Positions 1-6,411 of a DNA stretch of 7,061 nt are shown in pieces. Source of the stretch: an uncultured Acidobacteriota bacterium (lineage in GTDB: Bacteria > Acidobacteriota > Blastocatellia > Pyrinomonadales > Pyrinomonadaceae); NCBI GenBank assembly GCA_902826505.1, contig CADEFG010000259.1, forward strand, positions 1-7,061, written 5' to 3'. The number at the start of each line of letters is the position of its first letter. The stretch's first letter is position 1. Both the position numbers and the translations under genes were made by a program. The notes below the pieces were generated by a model, which was not told the DNA's origin, did no database searches, and saw only the letters and a list, made by a program, of their open reading frames with translations.

Positions 1-2408
1 AGCGCACCCTGCGCGGGTTTGTCGTCGTCGAGATTCGGCGGCAGTTCCGCGCCCGGTTCAAACCACGGTTCTTTGGCGTATTTGGCGAGTTCGGCGGAAA
101 CCTTTCTGCGTTCGGCGGCGGCATTCGGATTTTTTTCCAAAAGCATTTTGCCGGTCGCGTAAAGTTTTTCGCGAAGCTCGGTCGCAATTTTTATCTCCGT
201 TTCGGAAAATCCCAGCTCGCGCATCACGTTGGCACGGTGATAAATGCTCTGGCGGTCGGGGCTGACGCCCGAAGCCGCGCTCGCGATGACAAAGGCGACC
301 GTCGTTGACATCGTCGCGGTCAAAGGCGCGACCCAGCCGCCCTGGCTATGACCGGAAACACCGATTTTTTGCCGGTCGATTTCGGTGCGCGTCTTTAATA
401 ATTCGATTCCGGCAAGCGCGTCGCGCGCCAGGTCTTCCATGCTCGAGGTGCGAAATTCGCCGGTCGATTTGCCGGTTCCGCGCTTGTCGTAAATGAGCGC
501 GGCAATCCCGCGTTTGACAAAGCGCAAGGCTTCGAAACGCGCCGGCGCACGCGTTTGCGCGCCGCTTCCGTGCGTGAAAACGACCGCCGGAAACGTGCGC
601 GCGGAAAGCGGCAAGAGCAGCGTTCCCGACAGCGTGACCGCGCCGTTTTTGAACAGCACTTCTTCTTCGCGGAACAATTTCGGCGGCAATTTTCCGCGTT
701 TCAGATTGAAAACGGCGTTTGTATTCGTGCCGCTCCAATTTCCCGTAAAATTTTCGCCGTCGATCTTTCCTTCAAAAACGATCGCTTTACCGTTTGGCTG
801 CGGTCTTTCGATCCGTAAACCTGCGCCCGTTTGGGTGACCGAAAATTCCAAACCCTGCGCGGCAACATCAACGAAATCGGCAAAAGCCTTGTAATTTTCG
901 CCGCTTCGAACGATGTTCAGATTTGTGCGCCAGCTTTTGCCGTCCTTTTCGATCGTGCCTTCCCAAAATCCTTCCGCCGCATTGCCCTGAACTTTTTCCG
1001 GTTCGGAAACTTTTTGAAATTTGACGGCGGTTTCGTCAAGCCAGCGGTTGAGTTCGGTGTTTGCGTAATATTTGCCCTTGAGCATAACGCCCGTGCGCCG
1101 CTCGGTGTTCGCGATATTTTCGAGCGGGTTGGCGTCCAGAAGAACAAGATCGGCGCGTTTGCCTTTTTCGATCGTGCCGGTTTTGTCAAAAGTGCCGAAA
1201 AACAGCGCGGGATTTCTGGTCGCGGCTTCGAGCGCGGCGAAGTTGGAAAGTCCGGCTTCGGTCAGATTTTTTAGTTCCGTGTGAAGCGTAAAACCGTAAA
1301 GCAGCAGCCAATCGGGCGAATCGGAACCCGCGAGAATCTTGCCGCCCGCGTCGAAGATCGCTTTTGTCAGCCTGTTGCGGTAATCGACGTATTTGGCGCG
1401 GCGCTCGGCGCTCGGCGGGTTTTTCCAGAAATTATGACGCGGTTCGTCGAGTTCGTCGCGGATCTTCGGCGGATAAAACCGGTAACCGGCGCGCGCCTTG
1501 ACTTCGGCGTCCGATGAGCCGGTTCCGAAAGACGATTTGAGAAATGTTAAGGTCGGGCAGACAAACGGATTGGCTTCGACTGTTTGGCGGGCGAGTTCGG
1601 GAATTCGTTTTTCGTCCAGAATGTCGAGACTTTCCCACGCTTTTGGTTGCCAGACGTAAACGCCCGAAGTCGAACCCGCCAATTTTGCCGATTCGGGAAT
1701 CATTGCTTCAAAATAACCGTCCAAGTGTTCGATCTGCTGCCGGGCTTCGAACGCCCGCCGCAAACCGACCTGCCGGTCAACGTGTCCGATGACGCGAATA
1801 TTCTGCCGCGCGGCTTCGTCGATCACGGCGTCATAGACGGGGCGCGAAATAAAAAATGTCAGCTTGATAAAATCGTAGCCGTCGGCTTTTGCCCGGCGCA
1901 CCGCTTCACGCGCCTGCGGTTCGTTGGTGACGACATAGCCGTTGAAAATTTCGCCAAAGCTTCTGCCCGAAAATTGCGGGCTCGCGGCATAGATTTGGGG
2001 CGCGACGATTTCCTGATTGGCTGATTTAGCGCGCAGGATCAAATGTTCGGGCGTCCCGATCATCAAACGAATCGTCGTCACGCCGTTCGCGAGCATTATT
2101 TTGAGTTCGTCCTCGGCGAGCGAATCGGGCAAGGCTTCGTCCGAGAGCAGGTGCGCGTGCATATCGACGAGTCCGGGAATCAGATATTTGCCTTTGCCGT
2201 CAATTATTTGGGTGTTTTGGGGAAGCTTTACTTTTTTGCCGATCCCGACAATGACGCCGTCTTGCACGAGGACGGTTTGATTTGTCAAAACTCTTTCTTT
2301 GTCCATCGGAATGACATTGACGCCGACAAACGCGACCGGTTTCGATTGCCCGAATACCGAAAACGCCCCGCCAAACAAAGTAAAAAAAAGAGCCCAGAAA
2401 ATTTTCAT
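1..2408 (-). CDS. Secreted amidohydrolase fused to an alpha/beta-hydrolase (3' end outside window)
   Basis: One uninterrupted frame of 802 codons starts at the ATG at 2406-2408 and runs off the left edge. Residues 1-20 form a signal peptide (MKIF, hydrophobic stretch, then SVFGQ). Residues about 24-450 are a metal-dependent amidohydrolase of the imidazolonepropionase/prolidase-like group: H84 and H86 in DMHAHL, K182 in FIKLT (the likely carboxylated lysine), H209 in IGHVD, H228 in IEHLD and D363 in AGSDSP supply a complete two-metal site. Residues about 478-571 are a small beta-rich domain (FWEGTIEKDG onward) resembling the one in front of many bacterial esterases. From about 580 an alpha/beta-hydrolase follows, with the oxyanion-region THGSG (H613), YDKRGTGKS (from Y640) and the nucleophile S688 in GHSQGGW. 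The triad Asp and His would lie beyond the window. Exported peptidase, amidase or esterase activity is inferred; the substrate is unknown. No Shine-Dalgarno is visible, but the signal peptide supports this start. Confidence 0.5.
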   Translation of the reverse strand, partial: MKIFWALFFTLFGGAFSVFGQSKPVAFVGVNVIPMDKERVLTNQTVLVQDGVIVGIGKKVKLPQNTQIIDGKGKYLIPGLVDMHAHLLSDEALPDSLAEDELKIMLANGVTTIRLMIGTPEHLILRAKSANQEIVAPQIYAASPQFSGRSFGEIFNGYVVTNEPQAREAVRRAKADGYDFIKLTFFISRPVYDAVIDEAARQNIRVIGHVDRQVGLRRAFEARQQIEHLDGYFEAMIPESAKLAGSTSGVYVWQPKAWESLDILDEKRIPELARQTVEANPFVCPTLTFLKSSFGTGSSDAEVKARAGYRFYPPKIRDELDEPRHNFWKNPPSAERRAKYVDYRNRLTKAIFDAGGKILAGSDSPDWLLLYGFTLHTELKNLTEAGLSNFAALEAATRNPALFFGTFDKTGTIEKGKRADLVLLDANPLENIANTERRTGVMLKGKYYANTELNRWLDETAVKFQKVSEPEKVQGNAAEGFWEGTIEKDGKSWRTNLNIVRSGENYKAFADFVDVAAQGLEFSVTQTGAGLRIERPQPNGKAIVFEGKIDGENFTGNWSGTNTNAVFNLKRGKLPPKLFREEEVLFKNGAVTLSGTLLLPLSARTFPAVVFTHGSGAQTRAPARFEALRFVKRGIAALIYDKRGTGKSTGEFRTSSMEDLARDALAGIELLKTRTEIDRQKIGVSGHSQGGWVAPLTATMSTTVAFVIASAASGVSPDRQSIYHRANVMRELGFSETEIKIATELREKLYATGKMLLEKNPNAAAERRKVSAELAKYAKEPWFEPGAELPPNLDDDKPAQGA

Positions 2409-2416
2409 AAATATTT

Positions 2417-2480
2417 TTTAGCGGCGCCGGGAAACGCGCATTAAATCATGGTTTAATGCGCGTTTCCCGGCGCCGCTAAA
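2417..2480. repeat. 64-bp near-perfect palindrome between two genes
   Basis: The two arms are exact reverse complements over 29 bp (2417-2445 against 2452-2480), centred between 2448 and 2449. Only one pair, T2446/G2451, departs from perfect symmetry across the full 64 bp. The arms have AT-rich ends (TTTA/TAAA) and a GC-rich core containing GGCGCC and CGCGC. On the minus-strand transcript the hairpin begins 2 nt after the peptidase stop codon and ends 8 nt before the start codon of the fusion gene, so it fills almost the whole 74-nt gap. No run of T follows it on the minus strand, so it is not a standard intrinsic terminator. It could be an mRNA-stabilising or attenuating hairpin, a protein-binding site, or one copy of a dispersed palindromic repeat. 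Confidence 0.5.
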
Positions 2481-2482
2481 TT

Positions 2483-4144
2483 TTAGTTTCCGTTTAGTTT
2501 TAAGGGTTTATCGACGGTTGGGCGCGCAGCGCGGTTTGCCAGCTCCCAGCCGGTCGCAAAGATCGTTCGGGCGATCCGCTCCATATTGGCGAAATCGATT
2601 TTTTCGATCGAATCCGACGGCTGGTGATAATCGGCATGATCGCCGTCCATATAGAAAATGATCGGAATGCCTTTGCGCGCATAGTTGAAATGATCGGAGC
2701 GATAGAAAAATTGTTCGGGATCGTTCGGGTCGTCATATTTGAAATTAAAGCTCATATTCAAAAACGATTTATTCGTCGCATCGCTCAAAACGCCGAGTTC
2801 GGTGCTCATCATCCGCGAGCCGATCAAAAAAACTTCGCCCTGTTTGGGCAGCAGTTTGTTTTTCGGATTTTCGTCGCCCGGTTGCTGGGCGCGTCCGATC
2901 ATATCGATATTGAGTTGGGTAACGATCGAACCGATCGGAACGGTCGGATTGTCGGTAAAATATTCGCTGCCCCAGAGACCTTTTTCCTCGCCCGCGTGCC
3001 AGATAAAAAGGATCGAGCGTTTCGGACGCTGTGCGCCTTTCGCAAAGGCTTCGGCGATCGATAGTACGGCGACCGTGCCCGAACCGTCGTCGTCCGCGCC
3101 GTTCCAGATCTTATCGTCGCCCGCCGCAAACGGATTTATGCCGACATGGTCGTAATGCGCGCCGATCGCGACATATTCGTTTTTTAAAACCGCGTCCGTT
3201 CCTTCCAAAATTCCGACGACGTTTTGCGAATGCGTTTCTTCGGTTTTGACGGCGACCGACAGACTGATCTTTTTCGTCGCCTGCAAATCGAACGGCTCGA
3301 CAAAATCCTGCGTGATGCCGCGCGTGTAAACATTGTTGCCGTTTGCTTTTTCACCGGCAAAGAGCGCGTTGATGAGACGCGGGCTGGCGGTCAGGCTCGG
3401 AATCGTGATTTGATTTTGCGGCGTCCCGAATTCGAGCCCGCCTTTTTCGGTTTGCGTCCATTTCGCGGCTTGCCAGTTGGCGAGATTGTTGTAATTTCCA
3501 AAGACGATCACCGCGCGCGCGCCTTTCATTTGTGCGTAAAGTGCCGGACTTGCCCAATCGACGCCTTGTTTGCCCTGCAAATCGTTAAAGGTCGCGCCTT
3601 TCGGTAAATTGTTGGCAACGACGACGATCTTGTCTTTGACGTCAATACCCTGAAATGCATCAATATTTTTTGACTTGATCAGCCAGCCATGACCGGCGTA
3701 AACGATCTGGCTGTTTGAAACAATCGCCGGATTAAAGCTCGACAGAAAATCTTCGCCGTAAACGAAAGATTGATTATTTAATTGCAGTCGGGTGCCGGCG
3801 GCGTCGATCTTATTGCGCCGGAGCGGGAATTTTTGAAAATACGTGCCGTTATCGCCCGCCGGTTTGATGCCCCAGGTTTTTAAATGATCGGCGATATACA
3901 TCGCGGCGATGTCGAGCCCGCGCGACGGCGTGTCGCGTCCTTCGAGCTCGTCCGACGCGATAAATTCCAGATAATTCCGTAATTGCTGCGCCGTGATGCC
4001 GTCCGTATTGCCGAATTTGGCGGCGGTCGCCGTCACGGCGGCGGTCGAACTTGTTTTACTGTTTTTAGATTTTGTCTGGGCGGAAACAGCCGGAACGCCC
4101 GCCAGAATGAATAAAAGTAATATTAAAGCCAAAAATTTTCTCAT
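2483..4144 (-). CDS. Secreted M28-family zinc aminopeptidase with PA domain
   Basis: This 553-residue protein is a co-catalytic zinc exopeptidase that is expected to remove N-terminal residues from peptides outside the cytoplasm. Residues 1-22 are a signal peptide (MRKF, a leucine-rich core, then AVSAQ), followed by a Ser/Thr/Lys-rich linker. About 140-280 is a protease-associated (PA) insert (YAGHGW, KDKIVVV, ARAVIVFGN). The peptidase core from about 305 carries all expected residues: H330 and D332 in GAHYDH, D351 in NGADDDGSG, the general base E386 and ligand E387 in HAGEEKG, D414 in NIDMIG and H507 in DYHQPSD. Family length is usual for PA-containing M28 enzymes. The start is backed by an AGAGG ribosome-binding site 6 nt upstream. 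It sits 169 nt after the propeller gene and 74 nt before the amidohydrolase fusion, which suggests a joint role in peptide breakdown. Substrate preference cannot be read from the sequence. Confidence 0.5.
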   Translation of the reverse strand: MRKFLALILLLFILAGVPAVSAQTKSKNSKTSSTAAVTATAAKFGNTDGITAQQLRNYLEFIASDELEGRDTPSRGLDIAAMYIADHLKTWGIKPAGDNGTYFQKFPLRRNKIDAAGTRLQLNNQSFVYGEDFLSSFNPAIVSNSQIVYAGHGWLIKSKNIDAFQGIDVKDKIVVVANNLPKGATFNDLQGKQGVDWASPALYAQMKGARAVIVFGNYNNLANWQAAKWTQTEKGGLEFGTPQNQITIPSLTASPRLINALFAGEKANGNNVYTRGITQDFVEPFDLQATKKISLSVAVKTEETHSQNVVGILEGTDAVLKNEYVAIGAHYDHVGINPFAAGDDKIWNGADDDGSGTVAVLSIAEAFAKGAQRPKRSILFIWHAGEEKGLWGSEYFTDNPTVPIGSIVTQLNIDMIGRAQQPGDENPKNKLLPKQGEVFLIGSRMMSTELGVLSDATNKSFLNMSFNFKYDDPNDPEQFFYRSDHFNYARKGIPIIFYMDGDHADYHQPSDSIEKIDFANMERIARTIFATGWELANRAARPTVDKPLKLNGN

Positions 4145-4150
4145 CGTTTT

Positions 4151-4155
4151 CCTCT
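4151..4155 (-). promoter_or_regulatory. Ribosome-binding site of the M28 peptidase gene
   Basis: AGAGG on the minus strand lies 6 nt before the ATG at 4142-4144, which supports that start and the full signal peptide. Confidence 0.5.
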
Positions 4156-4169
4156 ATCAAAAATATCGG

Positions 4170-4295
4170 TTCGGGTTAAGGAAAGAGCGCCGCAAAACGA
4201 ACGAATGTATCAATGACGAGAGGAGTTGCATGAAAAGACATTGACGTTTCGCTTTACCCGTATGTTTTACCGCTGTGTCCTGCCCTTAACCCGAA
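4170..4295. repeat. 12-bp inverted repeat pair enclosing 102 bp
   Basis: TTCGGGTTAAGG at 4170-4181 is the exact reverse complement of CCTTAACCCGAA at 4284-4295. The pair brackets 102 bp of the gap between the propeller and peptidase genes. Similarity does not continue inside or outside the arms, so this may be a small degenerate repeat element, a pair of operator-like sites, or chance. No gene is visible within it. Confidence 0.5.
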
Positions 4296-4313
4296 AGTTG
4301 TCGGAACTTAAAA

Positions 4314-5321
4314 TCACATTCCCGCGAGCGCGACGCCGTCCGGTGCTTGCCCGGTTGCCGATTTGCCGAGAATTTCAAACTTTTCCAGATCGATTTTCTG
4401 GACGCCGTCCGCCTGAACGGTCGTCGCAAACGCGATTTTTCCGTCTTTTGTCGTCACTATGCCGAGCGGCACGCTGTCCAATTTCAGACGCTTCGTTTCC
4501 TTGCGCGTGGCGGTGTCGATCACGACGAGCTCGCTCGTTTCGGGAATCGTCAGCAGCGCCAGTTTGCCGTCGGGCGTAAATTTTATGCGATACGGACGCT
4601 GCCCGATCTTGATCTTTTCCTTGACTTTGTTAGTCGTCGTATCGATTATGTCGATCGCGCCTTCGGCGTTCAGTCCGACCCAAACTTCCTTGCCGTCGGG
4701 CGCGAGATCGATCGCTTCGGGCTGTTTGCCGACCGCGATCTGCGTAATTCGCGACCCAGCGGGCGGAACGTTTTGAAATTCAAAAGCGGTCACCGAATCG
4801 GAAGCGATATTGGCGGTATAAATTCTTTTTTGGTCGGGCGTCACGACGATCATGTGCGTAGCGTTCTGTCCTGTTCCCATTAGCCAATCCACACGATTTG
4901 TTGCCGAGTCGTAACGCCCGATAAGGCGATTTGTTTCCGATGTGAAATAAATTTTTCCGTTCATTTCGACCAATCCGTGCGGGCGCATGAGCGGTGCCAG
5001 ATCAACGCGCCGTAATTCTTTTTTTGCTTCCAGATCAATCACCGAAAGCGAGCTGCCGGGCGTTTGCGCCCCGTAATTGGCGACAAAAGCGGTGCGTCCG
5101 TCCGCCGATAAAACGACTTCGTGCGGATTATCGCCGGTCGCAACTTTGCCTAAGATCTTCATATCTTTCGGGTCAATAATCGTCAAACTGCCTTCGGTTT
5201 TATTAAGCGCGACCAAAACGGGTTTCGTGGTCTGTCCGATCACGATCACATAATTGCGCCACGCGATGATAATCGAAAAACATAGCAAAAAAAGAACTTT
5301 GAATTTGGTCTTGTTCGACAT
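4314..5321 (-). CDS. Secreted seven-bladed YVTN/YncE-type beta-propeller protein
   Basis: The 335-residue product starts with a short positively charged region and a hydrophobic segment (about 8-20, LFLLCFSIII), so it is exported or anchored outside the cytoplasm. The rest is a repeat protein. Seven copies of a short turn recur about every 40-48 residues: NPHEVV (65), RPHGLV (113), NATHMIV (153), QPEAID (200), RPYRIK (242), VPLGIV (284) and APDGVA (326). Most are followed by a D-G or P-D turn and a strand such as AFVAN, IYTAN, VWVGL or IAFAT, the pattern of YVTN-type propellers. The last segment (ILGKSATG) closely repeats an early one (ILGKVATG), as expected when the ring is closed by both ends. 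No catalytic residues are recognisable; members of this family usually bind ligands, metals or proteins, or have unknown roles. It is unlikely to be an enzyme, but a lactonase-like propeller cannot be excluded. Confidence 0.5.
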   Translation of the reverse strand: MSNKTKFKVLFLLCFSIIIAWRNYVIVIGQTTKPVLVALNKTEGSLTIIDPKDMKILGKVATGDNPHEVVLSADGRTAFVANYGAQTPGSSLSVIDLEAKKELRRVDLAPLMRPHGLVEMNGKIYFTSETNRLIGRYDSATNRVDWLMGTGQNATHMIVVTPDQKRIYTANIASDSVTAFEFQNVPPAGSRITQIAVGKQPEAIDLAPDGKEVWVGLNAEGAIDIIDTTTNKVKEKIKIGQRPYRIKFTPDGKLALLTIPETSELVVIDTATRKETKRLKLDSVPLGIVTTKDGKIAFATTVQADGVQKIDLEKFEILGKSATGQAPDGVALAGM

Positions 5322-5329
5322 TTAATTGG

Positions 5330-5333
5330 CTCC
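5330..5333 (-). promoter_or_regulatory. Ribosome-binding site of the beta-propeller gene
   Basis: GGAG on the minus strand lies 8 nt before the ATG at 5319-5321 and supports that start. Confidence 0.5.
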
Positions 5334-5441
5334 GGCGGATGAATTTATTTCAATTATGAAGGTAAAGGTTTCGGGCGCGGTTTGAAAAGGATTTTGTGAT
5401 GAAACGAAAAAGGAAAGTGACGAAGCGTTTTGAAAACCGTT

Positions 5442-5557
5442 TAACAACAGATTTCACAGATAATTAAAAACAGGTTGGCGCCGGATTTTGAAGGTGAAAT
5501 ATAAATGGAACTCTTTGTGTGTTTCGTGCCTTAAAAAATCCGTGAAATCCGTTGTTA
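5442..5557. repeat. 116-bp intergenic element with 20-bp imperfect inverted ends
   Basis: The left end (5442-5461, core GATTTCACAGAT) and the right end (5538-5557, core ATCCGTGAAATC) are reverse complements at 18 of 20 positions. The interior is AT-rich and includes CTTTGTGTGTTTCGTGCC. It lies just after the response-regulator stop codon. Motifs of the ATCCGTGAAATCCG and CTTTGTG type are, to my recollection, often seen as dispersed non-coding repeats in environmental bacterial genomes. It could be a miniature inverted-repeat element or a folded 3' RNA end; there is no T-run of a normal terminator and no coding capacity. Confidence 0.5.
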
Positions 5558-5562
5558 TGCTC

Positions 5563-6330
5563 TCAAGTTTGGTTCTCGAAAAGTTCGAGAAATCTTTCGC
5601 GGAAATTGCGGCTTAAAGTCAGTTCCGCGCCGTTGCGTAAAATCACCGAATAATCGCCGCTGAACATCGGGTGAAGCTCTTTGATGCGGTCGATATTGAC
5701 GACCGTCGAGCGGTGAATTCGCAGAAATTTATCGGGATTGAGCTTCGCTTCGATCGAATTCATCGTTTCGCGGATCAGGTGCGCTTCGCGCCCGACGTGG
5801 AGTTTCAGATAATTTCCGGCGGCTTCGATCCAGTCGATCTCGTCGATCTTCAAAAAGAAAACGCGCCCGACCGATTTGACGACCAATCGTTCGAGATATT
5901 TTTTCTCGGTCTTCAAATCGGCAATCAGGGACGCCAATCTTTCGTCCAGTTTTCCGCGATTTTTGTTTTCGATCAGCGCGCGTGCGCGCGACACGGCGCG
6001 GTGCAGACGCTCGCGGTTAAAAGGTTTGAGCAGATAATCGAGCGCCGACGCGTCAAACGCCTGAATCGCGTATTGATCGTAAGCGGTCACAAAAATGACG
6101 GTCGGAAGCGCTTTCGCATCGAGCGATTTGATGACCTCGAACCCGTTTTTTTCGGGCATTTGGATATCGAGAAAAACCAGATCGGGCTTTTCGCTTTTGA
6201 TGGTTTTGATCGCTTCGGCGCCGTTGCCGCATTCGCCGATAATCAAAACATCCGCTTCATCGCGCAAAAATCGCTTGACACGCTCACGCGCCAGCGGTTC
6301 ATCATCAACAATCAGGGTTTTGATTTTCAT
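5563..6330 (-). CDS. LytTR-family response regulator (AlgR/LytR type)
   Basis: The 255-residue protein is a cytoplasmic transcription factor controlled by phosphorylation. Residues 1-120 are a receiver domain: the acidic pair D9-D10 in VDDE, the phospho-acceptor D55 in FLDIQMP, T82 in VTAYD and K102 in LKPF are all present, so it should be active. A charged linker (about 120-145, KNRGKLDERL) leads to a LytTR DNA-binding domain at about 148-252, recognised from DEIDWIEAAGNY, the FLRIHRSTVVN segment and LTLSRNFRE near the end. This is the normal length for the family. The gene follows its probable partner kinase by 81 nt. No clear Shine-Dalgarno precedes the ATG at 6328-6330; an ATGAAATGA string overlaps the start, giving a two-codon upstream frame. 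The target genes are not known. LytTR regulators bind direct repeats, and none of the gaps here shows a convincing site. Confidence 0.5.
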   Translation of the reverse strand: MKIKTLIVDDEPLARERVKRFLRDEADVLIIGECGNGAEAIKTIKSEKPDLVFLDIQMPEKNGFEVIKSLDAKALPTVIFVTAYDQYAIQAFDASALDYLLKPFNRERLHRAVSRARALIENKNRGKLDERLASLIADLKTEKKYLERLVVKSVGRVFFLKIDEIDWIEAAGNYLKLHVGREAHLIRETMNSIEAKLNPDKFLRIHRSTVVNIDRIKELHPMFSGDYSVILRNGAELTLSRNFRERFLELFENQT

Positions 6331-6335
6331 TTCAT

Positions 6336-6404
6336 AAAGTGAAAAGGTGAAAAAGCGAAAGGTGAAAAAGTTAATTTACCGGACAGACATTACTTTTTCA
6401 CTTT
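6336..6404. repeat. Small direct and inverted GGTGAAAAAG repeats between kinase and regulator
   Basis: AGGTGAAAAAG occurs at 6345-6355 and again at 6360-6370, a 15-bp period, with a shorter related AAGTGAAAAG at 6337-6346. An inverted copy, ACTTTTTCAC, lies at 6392-6401 and can pair with GTGAAAAAGT at 6362-6371 to form a 10-bp stem with a 20-nt loop. The block fills most of the 81-nt gap. It may be a simple-sequence spacer, a weak RNA hairpin modulating the regulator gene, or a binding site. Confidence 0.5.
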
Positions 6405-6411
6405 GACCATT

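Noticed and set aside
305..2444. Several plus-strand open frames of 60-150 codons across the left third of the window.
   Set aside because: All are opposite the amidohydrolase/hydrolase frame, which shows full catalytic motifs and domain continuity over 802 codons. The plus-strand products have no domain-like features.
2417..2480. The long palindrome as an intrinsic transcription terminator for the peptidase gene.
   Set aside because: No T-run follows the stem on the minus strand; the sequence there is AAATATTT and then the start codon of the next gene. The stem is also far longer than usual terminators.
4221..4244. AGGAG followed by ATG and a four-codon frame ending in TGA on the plus strand.
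   Set aside because: The ribosome-binding site looks good, but the product would be MKRH only, and nothing on the plus strand follows it. Probably chance.
5322..5562. A hidden small gene in the 241-nt gap between regulator and propeller genes.
   Set aside because: No frame with a credible start, ribosome-binding site and coding character is present; most of the gap is the inverted-repeat element and AT-rich sequence.
5671..6342. A 223-codon open frame on the plus strand opposite the response regulator.
   Set aside because: It lies almost wholly antisense to a gene with every conserved response-regulator residue, its protein is rich in F, D, R and I without any recognisable family, and it has no ribosome-binding site. 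It is a by-product of codon use on the other strand.
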